Assembly: GCA_029212925.1 (NCBI GenBank)
Contig: JARGOB010000003.1
Coordinates: 1-64,000, forward strand
Length of the DNA: 64,000 nt
Source: Coxiellaceae bacterium
Lineage (GTDB): Bacteria > Pseudomonadota > Gammaproteobacteria > Coxiellales > Coxiellaceae
Direction of reading: 5' to 3'
Shown piece by piece: positions 19,922 through 29,724 of this stretch. Both the position numbers and the translations under genes were made by a program. Position 1 is the stretch's first letter; every line of letters begins with the position of its first letter. The notes under the pieces were generated by a model. It was given only the letters and a program-made list of their open reading frames with translations. It was not told where the DNA came from and ran no database searches.

Positions 19922-22900
19922 CTAGCGTTTGCAGAAGCGTTTAAACTGCGCCATATAGCTATAGACCACTGGCACGAGTACCAATGAGAAGAAGGTTCCA
20001 AACAATAATCCGCTAATAATAACGATACCGATTTGTTGGCGTGAAAGTGAGCTGGCACCTTGGGCAAACACTAATGGTAAAGCACCAAACACCATGGCAG
20101 CGGTGGTCATTAAGATCGGGCGTAAGCGTAATGCGGCGGCCTTAAGTACAGCCTCCATCATATCAACGCCTTGCTTTTGTAATTCATTAGCAAATTGGGT
20201 AATCAGAATGCCGTGCTTGGCAATCAGTCCAATCAATGTTACGAGACCTATGTCGGTATAAATATTACGGCTACCACCAAATAGTTTTAATGCCGCTAAC
20301 GCGCTGATCACACTGAGTGGTACAACGAATAAAATAATCAAAGGGTCTAAGAAGCTTTCGAATTGCGCTGCGAGGATTAAATAAATAAATACGAATGCTA
20401 GCGCAAACAACATCGAAGAACTGCTGCTAGCTTCTAGCAATTTTTTAGCCTTACCCATAAAGGCATAGTTATCTGATGTTGGTAACCAGGTTGATAAATT
20501 GTTTTGTAAGTATTTTACTACTTGCCCTAGCTTTTGGTGAGGCGCTAACTGTGCTGATATGGTCATTGAGCGTGAGCGATTGTAATGACTTAGGCTGGGT
20601 TGCGCCGTGAGGCTTCTTACCGAAATTAAACTGCTGAGTGGAATGCTCTGACCTTCAGCATTATTAACATACAGCTGTTTTAAATGATCGATATTGGTTA
20701 GTTGTCCTGCGACTGCTTGAACATAAACATTGTAGCTACGACCATCCACGTTAAATGTAGAGACTTTACTGCCACCAAACAAAGCAGCAATGGTTTGGTC
20801 AATGACCTTGGTGCTGACTTGCAGTTGTGAGGCGATGGCATGATTAACCTTGATTTCATATTGCTGGCTATCAAAATTCATTGAGCTTGATGCATGACTG
20901 ATGCCAGGGTGGTTTTGAAGTTTCTTTATGATTGATTGTGAGGTGTTGTATAAGTCTATATAGCTGCCTGCCGTCATGATTGATAATTGCAATTGGGCTT
21001 TAGTGCTGCCACCGAAAGTGATAGGGAAAGCAGTCACATCTAAGCCTGGCACTTGTTTAAAGTTATTATTTAGCTGCTCTGCGATATCAGCAGCTGATTG
21101 GTTGCGTTGTTTGTAAGGCTTAAGTGTGACCAATGCCGCATTAAAGGGGCTGGGATGACTGTCAGCAATGGTAATGACATTATCAACGCCGGGATTTTTA
21201 TCTATCACGTGTTGTGTATTGCTTAGTATTTTTTCGCTGAATGCATTGGTGGCTCCAGTGGGAGCATTAACCAATGAAAAAATAAGCCCTAAATCATCTT
21301 GCGGTACAAACTCACTGGGCACTGTTTTAAACAAAAAGTAACCGCCTATGGCTAATAATACTGCAATGATAATCATCAACAGACGAAACTTTAAGAGTAC
21401 TGTTAATGCAGATCGGTAGGCATTCGATAAATGTTCAAACCATAGTTCCAATTTAGCCGCATAGCTGCGCTTGTTTTCTAACTGGTGCGGTGGGATTAGG
21501 CGTGAACACATCATTGGTGTTAAGGTCAGCGCTATAAAGCCAGAGATTAATACAGCGCCAGCTAAGGTGAAGGCGAATGAGCGGAATATAATTGCCATAT
21601 GACCTGTTAAAAAACCAATAGGGGCATAGACGGCGGCTAAGGTGAGCGTCATGGCAACAACAGCAAACGTGATTTCTTTACTGCCAACAATTGCTGCAAG
21701 CATTGGTTTGTCACCACGCTCAATATAGCGGTGAATATTTTCTAACATAACGATGGCATCATCGACGACTAAACCAATTGATAGCACCAAGGCAAGCAGA
21801 GTGATGACATTAATGCTAAAACCAAACATGGCCATCACAGCAAAACTGCTGAGTAAGCAAACTGGAATGGTGATGATCGGGATGATTGCGGTGCGCAAGT
21901 TACCTAGAAATAAATAGATGACTAACATTACGCAGAGGATCGCGATCGCTATGCTGATATAGACCTCTTTAATGCTGCTCTTCATAAAGTTAGCTTCATT
22001 AAAGAATAAGTGCATTTTAGTGGTAGCCGGAAACTGAGTAGACATTAAGTTGAGTTTTTGCTGAACGAGCTTGGCCGTTTTTATTGGGTTGGCTTCTGTG
22101 GTTGGTGTGATTCTCATCCAGACAGCTGGTTTGCCATTGAATTTAACGATAGCCGGGCTTGTGCTGTCATTGCCTAAAATGGCCGTACCAAGATTACCTA
22201 ATTTAATTAAGCTGCCGTTGACTTTTTTTATGGGGATATCGTCGAACTGTTTGGGTGTGGTGAGGCCAGTCTTGGCCGTGACAGGAAAGTACAGGTTTTT
22301 GCTATCAATCTCACCTGCGGGCAATTCGATATTGTTATCTTTTATTGCAGTGATAACGTCATCAATGCTGATGTTATAGGCATGCATCTGTGATGGATTG
22401 AGTCGTATGCGAATGGCGTATTTACCAGCACCAAATAGATCAACGCTGGCGACACCATCCAAATCCGATACTTGATTGACTACAAACCGTTCCAAGTAAT
22501 CTTGAATGGCTTTGGTGGAGCGAGTGCTATCTGTAAAAGCAAAGTCCATTAGCTCACTGTCGCTGCGACCAGCATTGACGATGGGGTCATCGGTATCATC
22601 AGGTAATTCTTGACGTGCTTGAGAGACTTTGTTGCGAATCTGGCTGGAGATATCGTAGGGATTGCTGTCAGCTTTGAGTTTGATTTTAATTACACTGCTG
22701 CCTTGCGTGCTAGTGGACTCAACCGTATCGATGCCCGGTATGCCGCTGATAGCATTTTCTAATGGTGTAGTGATATTGGTCTCAATCAGTTTGGCACTTG
22801 CGCCAGCGTAATTGGTGACGATGCGTAAGCCATGCGATTCAAACGGTGGGAAATAGCGCGTCGATAAATGGGTGAATGCTAAAATACCCACCACCATTAA

Positions 22901-22960
22901 TATTAAACTGATAACACATGAAAAAACCGGACGGCGGATACAAACTTCAGGCATGCTCAT
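19922..22960 (-). CDS. RND-family efflux pump inner-membrane transporter
   Basis: The protein has 1012 residues and the AcrB/MexF/OqxB layout: a first transmembrane helix, two large periplasmic porter regions, and twelve helices in all. Helix 4 contains VVDDAIVMLENIHRYIERG, including the conserved Asp pair used for proton coupling. It should exchange protons for drugs, lipids or other small amphiphiles. It overlaps the adaptor gene upstream (ATGA). No outer-membrane TolC-like gene is in the cluster, so it would rely on one elsewhere. Substrate cannot be told from sequence. Confidence 0.92.
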   Translation of the reverse strand: MSMPEVCIRRPVFSCVISLILMVVGILAFTHLSTRYFPPFESHGLRIVTNYAGASAKLIETNITTPLENAISGIPGIDTVESTSTQGSSVIKIKLKADSNPYDISSQIRNKVSQARQELPDDTDDPIVNAGRSDSELMDFAFTDSTRSTKAIQDYLERFVVNQVSDLDGVASVDLFGAGKYAIRIRLNPSQMHAYNISIDDVITAIKDNNIELPAGEIDSKNLYFPVTAKTGLTTPKQFDDIPIKKVNGSLIKLGNLGTAILGNDSTSPAIVKFNGKPAVWMRITPTTEANPIKTAKLVQQKLNLMSTQFPATTKMHLFFNEANFMKSSIKEVYISIAIAILCVMLVIYLFLGNLRTAIIPIITIPVCLLSSFAVMAMFGFSINVITLLALVLSIGLVVDDAIVMLENIHRYIERGDKPMLAAIVGSKEITFAVVAMTLTLAAVYAPIGFLTGHMAIIFRSFAFTLAGAVLISGFIALTLTPMMCSRLIPPHQLENKRSYAAKLELWFEHLSNAYRSALTVLLKFRLLMIIIAVLLAIGGYFLFKTVPSEFVPQDDLGLIFSLVNAPTGATNAFSEKILSNTQHVIDKNPGVDNVITIADSHPSPFNAALVTLKPYKQRNQSAADIAEQLNNNFKQVPGLDVTAFPITFGGSTKAQLQLSIMTAGSYIDLYNTSQSIIKKLQNHPGISHASSSMNFDSQQYEIKVNHAIASQLQVSTKVIDQTIAALFGGSKVSTFNVDGRSYNVYVQAVAGQLTNIDHLKQLYVNNAEGQSIPLSSLISVRSLTAQPSLSHYNRSRSMTISAQLAPHQKLGQVVKYLQNNLSTWLPTSDNYAFMGKAKKLLEASSSSSMLFALAFVFIYLILAAQFESFLDPLIILFVVPLSVISALAALKLFGGSRNIYTDIGLVTLIGLIAKHGILITQFANELQKQGVDMMEAVLKAAALRLRPILMTTAAMVFGALPLVFAQGASSLSRQQIGIVIISGLLFGTFFSLVLVPVVYSYMAQFKRFCKR

Positions 22961-24045
22961 GGTGAAACTACTTTAATATGACTGCCAGGTTTAATTTGTG
23001 ATTGGCCTTCGGTAATGACTTTGTCACCGAGTTTAAGGCCGGATTTAACCACCACATCATGACCCACAATGCCGCCTAGTGTCACATTGACCTGCTGGCT
23101 AACGCCTTTATTAGCTATAAACACACTGTTGCCGGTAATGGAGCGGATAACGCTTCGCAATGGCACAACCAGCTGTTGTTTAGCTTCACCTAGTTTTTGT
23201 TGCACACTGACAAAATTACCAGGGTGCAATAAGTGATTATGATTATTCACAACGGCGTGTACTTCAAAGGTTTGTGAGGTAGCGTCAATGGTTTGTGAGA
23301 TAAACGAGACCTTACCTTTTGCGGGCTTAACGTGATGACGGTTATCGGATAACTCAACATCGATAGGTTGGCCGAGTTTCAATTGATTGATGTATTGCCC
23401 TGGTAGCGTGTATTGCACTATTAACTTGTTGTCATTGGTTAGTGTAACAAGTGGTGTACCTGCTTTGACATAGTCACCAACACTTAATAAAAATTTACCC
23501 ATGGTGCCCGCAAATGGAGCGTGCAGTGCTTTTTGATTAAATAGTGTTTGTTTCATAATCAAATCAGCTTTAGCGTTTTCATAGGCAGATTGAATTTTAG
23601 TTAAGTCTTGCGTTGCTACAAGGTGCTGCTTATTAGCTTTAGCGTTGCGTATATAGCTATCGCGTTGAATAGCCAGTGTGGCTTTCGCTTGCGCTAAGTT
23701 ACCTTTTTCTTGGCTATTATCGAGTTGAATCAGCAGTTGACCTGCTTTTACATGGTCACCTTCATGGAACATGATTGATTTTATATAGCCATCAGCCTTG
23801 GGTGTGATTGTTGTGGTGTGGATCGGCAGTAGTGTGCCGGTGGCTTGTACGGCATCTGCCACTTTCACTTGCTTGACAGGTGTCACGCTAACAACGATCG
23901 GTGTATTGGCTTGAGCGAGTTGCAGAACTTTGTTTTTTTTGTGTTTGTTGTGAGCATGAACAACGCCGCCGACACTAATAGCTAGCAGTGCGATTATCGC
24001 ACTGCTAATGGTGATGACTATTTTTCGACGTTTATTCTTGGTCAT
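22957..24045 (-). CDS. RND efflux periplasmic adaptor (membrane fusion protein)
   Basis: From the ATG at 24045 (GAGGACGAGC upstream) the protein has 362 residues; a TTG at 24072 would add nine. It has an N-terminal transmembrane anchor (about residues 8-26), a lipoyl-like half (GYIKSIMFHEGDHVKAGQLL), a coiled-coil hairpin (LAQAKATLAIQRDSY onward), the second lipoyl half (LHAPFAGTMGKFLLSVGDYV) and a beta-barrel. It links the RND pump to an outer-membrane channel. It lies seventeen bases after a DegP/DegQ-type protease gene and is coupled to the pump gene, suggesting a three-gene operon. Confidence 0.92.
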   Translation of the reverse strand: MTKNKRRKIVITISSAIIALLAISVGGVVHAHNKHKKNKVLQLAQANTPIVVSVTPVKQVKVADAVQATGTLLPIHTTTITPKADGYIKSIMFHEGDHVKAGQLLIQLDNSQEKGNLAQAKATLAIQRDSYIRNAKANKQHLVATQDLTKIQSAYENAKADLIMKQTLFNQKALHAPFAGTMGKFLLSVGDYVKAGTPLVTLTNDNKLIVQYTLPGQYINQLKLGQPIDVELSDNRHHVKPAKGKVSFISQTIDATSQTFEVHAVVNNHNHLLHPGNFVSVQQKLGEAKQQLVVPLRSVIRSITGNSVFIANKGVSQQVNVTLGGIVGHDVVVKSGLKLGDKVITEGQSQIKPGSHIKVVSP

Positions 24046-24061
24046 GCTCGTCCTCTTTCCG

Positions 24062-25408
24062 TCACCGATCAATTACTGCGAACAGGTCGGTGTTGTTACG
24101 GTTTAATGAAAGTAGCAACTGATCTTTATGCGTATCTGCGGCCATTTTATGCAGTTGTTTTGTGGTTGTGACAGCTTTCTTATTAACGGCTGTAATTACA
24201 TCACCGGGTTGTAAACCGGCTAATGTGCCGCCACTGGCATCATCGGTATCAACAATCACGACGCCTTTAAGGTGCTTGCCATTAGATTCCAGCTCATCGA
24301 AATTACGCAGTGTAAGACCGGATAAAAAAGGTGTTTCTGTCTCTTCCTTCATGGTTTTTACATCAGCAACGGTAGCATGCTGAGTTGAGATTTTGCCATC
24401 ACGGTTGAGTGTTAATGAGATATTGCTGCCTGGATGCATTAAACCTAAATCGTTGCGTAGTTGATCGGCGCTACGGATGTGAGTGTTATTGAGTTTTAAG
24501 ATCACATCACGTGGTTCGATATCAATTTTTGAAGCGGGTGAGTTTGGCACGATTTGTGTTACCAGTGCACCATGTGATGATTTTAAACCTAAAGCGCTAG
24601 CGAGATCGGCAGAAATGTTTTGTGCCATAACACCTAACATACCGCGTTCAACTTTGCCGTATTTGAGTAATTGTTTGATCACGCCTTTGGTCATATTGCT
24701 GGGAATCGCAAAACCGATACCGGCACTGCTATCTACTTTTGAAATAATGGCAGTATTAATACCGACCAGTTTACCTTTCATATCAACTAAGGCACCACCA
24801 GAGTTGCCGGGATTAATCGGTGCGTCGGTTTGAATAAAGCTTTGAAAGCCTTCAATCTTCGGACGATCGCGATCGAGTGCAGATACCACACCTGAGGTGA
24901 CTGTTTGGGTTAAGCCAAAAGGACTACCAATGGCAGCAACAAAGTCACCAACTTCGAGTTGATCGGAATCAGCGAAAGGCATTTCAGTTAAATGCTTGGC
25001 TTTGATTTTTAGCACAGCCAAGTCGAAATCTTCAGCTTTAGCGACGGTGTGGGCGCGATAGCGGCGACCGTCTTTTAGGGTAACTACCACTATTTTCGCA
25101 TGTGCTAATACGTGGGCGTTAGTAACGATTAAGCCTTTGCTTTTATCGAAAATCACACCACTGCCGACGGCAACATTCTTTGGAATGGCATTTTTCGGTA
25201 GGTTGGGTGGTAATTGTGACAAGATAAACGGTGGTGTTTTTTGCATTACAACGATATTCACCACGGCTGGTGTGGTCTTTTTTAGCATCGGTGCGATGCT
25301 GCTACTTTGCGATGCAATGCTTGGGTGAGATGCTGCTAAGCCAATGGATGATATGAGTAGGCCGCTAGCAATAAGGGCGGCAGAAGCTAGTTTTTTGAAT
25401 TTATTCAT
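24062..25408 (-). CDS. Periplasmic serine endoprotease, DegP/DegQ family
   Basis: The protein has 448 residues with a signal peptide cut near residue 25 (LLISSIGLAA). The trypsin-like triad is visible: His in VTNAHVLAHA (about 98), Asp in DFDLAVLK (about 128) and Ser in NPGNSGGALV (about 200). Two PDZ domains follow. It degrades or chaperones misfolded envelope proteins. The length matches DegQ and DegP closely enough that I do not choose between them. It heads the run protease-adaptor-pump, which may tie envelope quality control to efflux expression. Confidence 0.9.
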   Translation of the reverse strand: MNKFKKLASAALIASGLLISSIGLAASHPSIASQSSSIAPMLKKTTPAVVNIVVMQKTPPFILSQLPPNLPKNAIPKNVAVGSGVIFDKSKGLIVTNAHVLAHAKIVVVTLKDGRRYRAHTVAKAEDFDLAVLKIKAKHLTEMPFADSDQLEVGDFVAAIGSPFGLTQTVTSGVVSALDRDRPKIEGFQSFIQTDAPINPGNSGGALVDMKGKLVGINTAIISKVDSSAGIGFAIPSNMTKGVIKQLLKYGKVERGMLGVMAQNISADLASALGLKSSHGALVTQIVPNSPASKIDIEPRDVILKLNNTHIRSADQLRNDLGLMHPGSNISLTLNRDGKISTQHATVADVKTMKEETETPFLSGLTLRNFDELESNGKHLKGVVIVDTDDASGGTLAGLQPGDVITAVNKKAVTTTKQLHKMAADTHKDQLLLSLNRNNTDLFAVIDR

Positions 25409-25599
25409 TATTTGTTCGGTCCTGGATTAAAACGCAAACGTTATTTTAATCAAAAATTACTCAGATAGCTAGTCCGTGAATTATTCTTGTCGGTTACTAT
25501 TGATTGCTTTGATACCTGGTTTAATTATTATTTTTACAGTTTATTCTGAGCTCATTATAACGTCAAAACACAGGGGTATTGCTACTTCGTTGTGTCAGT
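25409..25599. other. Intergenic gap between pgeF and the protease gene
   Basis: About 190 AT-rich bases upstream of the minus-strand protease. It presumably holds its promoter, but no box is strong enough to name. No repeat or small gene was seen. Confidence 0.3.
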
Positions 25600-26313
25600 T
25601 TAGGAGGTCCAAATAAGCGAAGCCATACGGCCGCTGTCATCGCCTTGGCGGCGGAAGGAGTAGAATTTATCAGCATCATTGTAAGTGCAATACTCACCAC
25701 CGCTGATCTGAGTCACCCCATATTTACCTAAACATAAGCGTGCCATTTGATAAATATCAGCAAACCAGGCGCCTTCATCGTTTTGCGTAAATGCTTCAGC
25801 GTAACGCGTATCGACTGCTAAAAATTCATCACGGATATCGGCATTTAGTTCCAGTGCTTGTGGCCCAATGGCTGGGCCTAACCACACCATTAATTCAGCA
25901 GGGGATGATTGCATGGCTTTAACGGTGGTATCAATAACCCCCGACATGAGTCCGCGCCAACCGGCATGTATTGCCGCCACTTCGCGACCATCTTGTTGAC
26001 AGATTAATAGCGGTAAGCAATCGGCCGTCATCACAGCGCAAGTCACATTGCGGTTTTCGGTATAACTGGCATCGCCGGTGGGCTGTTGTTGATCGCAGGG
26101 TAATTTAATTGCAATATCGCTATGCGTTTGGTGTAACCACGTAACGGGTGTTGGTACGTTATTGTCATCAATGACGTGCTGGCGATTGACTTCAACATCC
26201 GCTGTGGCAGCCGGCACATGATCCGCCATATTGCCTTGTGCAATAGTGGTCGTGAATGCATGAATATTTTTCGGTGCTGACCAGTCAGGTGTGATGATAT
26301 CCGTTGCTGACAT
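25600..26313 (-). CDS. pgeF: PgeF/YfiH-family laccase-domain protein
   Basis: From the ATG at 26313 the protein has 237 residues. Metal-site residues are seen in LHQTHSD, TADCLPLLI and AAIHAGWRGL. YfiH proteins act as purine nucleoside phosphorylase/deaminase-like enzymes or as a peptidoglycan-precursor editing enzyme (PgeF) that limits L-Ser misincorporation. The stop of rluD and this start overlap as TAATG, and AGAGGATT precedes the start; a longer version beginning upstream would lie inside rluD and is unlikely. rluD-yfiH-(clpB) is a conserved order in gammaproteobacteria. Confidence 0.9.
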   Translation of the reverse strand: MSATDIITPDWSAPKNIHAFTTTIAQGNMADHVPAATADVEVNRQHVIDDNNVPTPVTWLHQTHSDIAIKLPCDQQQPTGDASYTENRNVTCAVMTADCLPLLICQQDGREVAAIHAGWRGLMSGVIDTTVKAMQSSPAELMVWLGPAIGPQALELNADIRDEFLAVDTRYAEAFTQNDEGAWFADIYQMARLCLGKYGVTQISGGEYCTYNDADKFYSFRRQGDDSGRMASLIWTS

Positions 26314-27278
26314 TAAATCCTCTCTATGGTGTCTTGCTCTATTTGTAATGCGGCCAATAAGTCTATCATATCTTGTGGTAACGGTATTTCCCACTGCATG
26401 GTTTCGCCGGTGCGTGGGTGTTCGAGTTGTAATGATTTAGCATGTAGCGCCTGGCGTTTGAAGTGTTTTAAACATTCACGTAAGGCATCACTTTTAGCGG
26501 CTGGTGGTTTAGTGTGAAAACCGTAAGTGGGGTCGCCAATCAGTGGGTGGTGTACGCTATCAAAGTGCACACGGATTTGATGGGTGCGGCCGCTTTCTAA
26601 CGACACACTGACGTGGGTGTAATAGTTAAAGCGTTCTAATACGCGGTAATGCGTAACGGCTTCACGTCCCATCGGGTGAACCGCCATCTTTGTACGATGT
26701 TTGGGGTGGCGATCAATCGGCGCGTCTATTTTACCGCCTGCGACTAATGTGCCTTTAACGATGGCTTCGTATTTGCGTGACATGCTGCGTGTTTGCAGTT
26801 GTTCGGATAATGAATTATGCGCTAGCTGACTTTTCGCTACGACCAATAATCCAGTGGTATCTTTATCGATGCGATGCACCACACCGCAGCGTGGCAATTC
26901 AGCCAGGGCAGGGCAGTAATTTAACAAGCCATTAATCAGTGTGGTGGTTTTTACGCCAGCACCGGGGTGGACGATTAAACCAGCAGGTTTATTGACCACG
27001 ATGAGGTCATCATCTTCGTAGACGATATCCAGATCAAGTGGCTCGGCTTGCCAGCTGTTGGTTTGTTCGAGTTCAATTTCGATATTGACGACCTGCCCTA
27101 AAGTTACCTTGTCACGTGGCCGCAAGCTGCCTTTTTGATGGTCTGTTACCAGGCCTTGTTTAATCCAGCCTTTGATTTGCTCGCGCGAAAACTGCGGCAG
27201 GGCGGCAGCAAGTGCTTGATCAAGTCGCTGATCTACAGCGGACTCGTCGAATGATATTGTTTGTTTAAAAGTTGTCAT
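26313..27278 (-). CDS. rluD: 23S rRNA pseudouridine synthase RluD
   Basis: This 321-residue protein has an N-terminal S4 RNA-binding domain (residues about 15-65) and a RluA-family catalytic domain. The active-site Asp is in VVHRIDKDTTGLLVV, and the RTHQIRVH motif is present. It makes the conserved pseudouridines of helix 69 (E. coli 1911, 1915, 1917) of 23S rRNA. It diverges from bamD, as in E. coli and many relatives, which supports RluD over RluC or RluA. Confidence 0.93.
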   Translation of the reverse strand: MTTFKQTISFDESAVDQRLDQALAAALPQFSREQIKGWIKQGLVTDHQKGSLRPRDKVTLGQVVNIEIELEQTNSWQAEPLDLDIVYEDDDLIVVNKPAGLIVHPGAGVKTTTLINGLLNYCPALAELPRCGVVHRIDKDTTGLLVVAKSQLAHNSLSEQLQTRSMSRKYEAIVKGTLVAGGKIDAPIDRHPKHRTKMAVHPMGREAVTHYRVLERFNYYTHVSVSLESGRTHQIRVHFDSVHHPLIGDPTYGFHTKPPAAKSDALRECLKHFKRQALHAKSLQLEHPRTGETMQWEIPLPQDMIDLLAALQIEQDTIERI

Positions 27279-27398
27279 GCCGCTAGTGTATGTGAGCAGT
27301 TAGCGCGACGCAACTATTATCAGCTGAAGTCCAGATGGTGTTAATGGGTTTGATCGGTTATAATCGCTGCTTTTCTGACTGATAAAGAATGGACCAAT

Positions 27399-28184
27399 AT
27401 GAAAAAACTACTGCTTATTGTGCTTGCTGCATTGATTTTAACGGGTTGTGGCAACAGTGCGCATAAAGATGATTTAGCGCCTTACCGTAAAGAAACTTCC
27501 CGTCAACTGTATACCGATGCACAAAAGAATATGGCGGATGGTGAGTATGGTGATGCTGTTAAGCAGTTAGAGGCATTGGATGCGATTTATCCGTTTGGCG
27601 CATTTGCGCGCCAAGGTCAGTTGAATATTATTTACGCTTATTATATGAATGATGATCAAGTGTCGGCGATGGTCGCGGCTGATCGTTATATTCATTTGTA
27701 TCCTCAAGGCCCAGACGTTGATTACGCTTACTATATGAAAGGTTTGGTAGACTACCGTCAAGGCATGACCTGGTTACAAAAAATGGTCGGTTCTGATCCA
27801 TCGGCGCGCGATATGTCGCATTTAAATACATCGTTTGGTGCGTTTAACCAATTGGTGCAACGTTTCCCTCGCAGTAAATACCGCAATAATTCGGTGTTGC
27901 ATATGTTGTATATCCGTAACATGATTGCGAAACACAACATGGATGTTGCGGAATATTATTATGATCGTCAGGCGTATGTGGCGGCATTGAACCGTTCGAT
28001 GACGGTGATTCAGCATTTCCAAGGTTCACCGCAAGTGTTGAACGCCTTGGCATTGTCGGTAAAAAGTTATCGCAAGCTAAGAATGAATCAGCAAGCCGAT
28101 ATGTATTATGATATTTTGGCGAAGAGCTATCCGAACTCGAAGCAATTAGCTGAGCTGCCGAAACCGCAGCATCATACTGCATAA
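27399..28184 (+). CDS. bamD: Outer membrane assembly lipoprotein BamD
   Basis: The protein has 261 residues with a lipoprotein signal peptide and lipobox LTGC (Cys at about residue 17). The mature part is made of TPR-like helices (residues 32-250), beginning with RQLYTDAQKNMADGEYGDAV. BamD is the essential partner of BamA in outer-membrane protein insertion. Divergent pairing with rluD is conserved. The opposite strand contains several long open frames that are shadows of this gene. Confidence 0.95.
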   Translation: MKKLLLIVLAALILTGCGNSAHKDDLAPYRKETSRQLYTDAQKNMADGEYGDAVKQLEALDAIYPFGAFARQGQLNIIYAYYMNDDQVSAMVAADRYIHLYPQGPDVDYAYYMKGLVDYRQGMTWLQKMVGSDPSARDMSHLNTSFGAFNQLVQRFPRSKYRNNSVLHMLYIRNMIAKHNMDVAEYYYDRQAYVAALNRSMTVIQHFQGSPQVLNALALSVKSYRKLRMNQQADMYYDILAKSYPNSKQLAELPKPQHHTA

Positions 28185-28253
28185 CCTATCTGGGCATACC
28201 AGTATGTGTTGCTCGGCTGGGATGTAACGCTACCAAAAACTCAAGGAAGAGTG

Positions 28254-29621
28254 ATGACAGAAACAACACTACCATCAAAACAAGAAATTCTAGCGCGGCT
28301 CGATCGCTTGCCTGTCTGGCCTTACTCCTATTGGTTATTATTGATCATTGGCGTTGGTTTCTTTTTTAGCTTTTTTGATATTGTAACGATTGGTATTGCT
28401 CTGCCTGTGTTTACCAAACAATTTCATGTCACAGATGCAGCGGCAACGTGGACGATTACCAGTGGTTTGATTGGTTATATTATCGGTTCATTTCTGGATA
28501 GCCGTATTTCCGATTTGTTTGGTCGCAAAGCGGCGTTGTTGTTATCGGTATTATTCTTTAGTGGTGGTTCGATTTTATCCGCGACCAGTACCGACTTAAC
28601 TCAGCTGGTTATTTGGCGCTTTATTATTGGTATGGGTATAGGTGCTGAGATTGCGAATGTAGTGACGTATATCGGTGAACTGTCTCCGGCGGATCAGCGC
28701 GGTCGTTACAGTGCCATTTGCGTGACGTTTGCGTTTATTGGTTTTGCCTTTGTGCCGTTTATTGGTTTAGCGTTAGTGCCACAATTCCCATGGGGTTGGC
28801 GTTTGATGTTTATTTTGGGTGGCTTGGGCGGTGTGTTGGTGATGTTTATGCGCTTATTTACCCCTGAATCAATACGCTGGTTGGTTACACATAAAAAAAT
28901 GCATAAAGCTTATATGCAATTATTGGAATTAGAGCGAGAGGCTAAGCATCGTTTGAATACCGAGTTGCCAGAGCCTAAGATTCACGAGTCGCACACTGAA
29001 GACCATGGCAGTCATAAATTTTCATCAATATTTCGTTCTGGTGTCACGGGTTATGTCGCGTTATTTGCGTTGGTGTGGGCGTTTTACTATATGGGTAACT
29101 ATGCCTGGTTAACGTTAGATACCAAGCTATTTATTTTAGCCGGTTTTAAATTGAAGAACAGTCTATTGTTGGTGTCGTTAACCTCGATCGGCTTTGTGTT
29201 CGGTTCAGTGTTTTCGATTTGGGCCAGTGATCGCTTTGAACGCAAATGGTTTTGCTTTATTGTTAGTGTGTTATGGGCGGCCATTTTATTAATTATTGGT
29301 TGGTGCACCAGCTTTTTAGTTATTTTGATTTTTGGTTTCTTGGCTGCATTTTCTATTGGTGTGATTATCCCTGTGATGTACACCTTTACGGCTGAGCATT
29401 TCCCAACACCAGTGCGCGCGACGTGTATGTCGATCACTGACGGCATTGGCCATATTGGTGGTGCATTTTGCGGTCAGATTACTTTTGCATTTTATTATTT
29501 ATATAAATCCAGTGGTCATGGTGTGTCGGTTGCCTTTACGGCGATGGCGGTTACTGGTGTTGTAACGGCTGTATTATTATTGTTCACACAGGAAAAAACT
29601 AAAAAAGTGCTCACTCAATAG
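28254..29621 (+). CDS. Major facilitator superfamily transporter
   Basis: From the ATG at 28254 (AAGGAAGAG upstream) the protein has 455 residues and about twelve transmembrane helices, with the central cytoplasmic loop at about residues 205-260 carrying acidic and His-rich sequence (ESHTEDHGSH). The loop between helices 2 and 3 has DLFGRKAALL, the MFS signature. WGWRLMFILGG and TFTAEHFPTPVRATCMS are typical of the sugar/aromatic-acid porter branches. A proton-coupled importer of a small organic molecule is likely, with unknown substrate. An upstream ATG at 28206 has no ribosome site. Confidence 0.85.
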   Translation: MTETTLPSKQEILARLDRLPVWPYSYWLLLIIGVGFFFSFFDIVTIGIALPVFTKQFHVTDAAATWTITSGLIGYIIGSFLDSRISDLFGRKAALLLSVLFFSGGSILSATSTDLTQLVIWRFIIGMGIGAEIANVVTYIGELSPADQRGRYSAICVTFAFIGFAFVPFIGLALVPQFPWGWRLMFILGGLGGVLVMFMRLFTPESIRWLVTHKKMHKAYMQLLELEREAKHRLNTELPEPKIHESHTEDHGSHKFSSIFRSGVTGYVALFALVWAFYYMGNYAWLTLDTKLFILAGFKLKNSLLLVSLTSIGFVFGSVFSIWASDRFERKWFCFIVSVLWAAILLIIGWCTSFLVILIFGFLAAFSIGVIIPVMYTFTAEHFPTPVRATCMSITDGIGHIGGAFCGQITFAFYYLYKSSGHGVSVAFTAMAVTGVVTAVLLLFTQEKTKKVLTQ

Positions 29622-29724
29622 TACAAAAAGTGCATTAAGATCGGTTTGTTAACGCTGTTCCTTAAGATTTCCTTAATATTCCACTCTTAGACTGAAATGA
29701 GGGAGTATTGGGAGTAAGTCTAAA

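Noticed and set aside
27567..28182. Several minus-strand frames inside bamD
   Set aside because: All overlap the lipoprotein gene bamD, which has a lipobox and family pattern; they are shadows.
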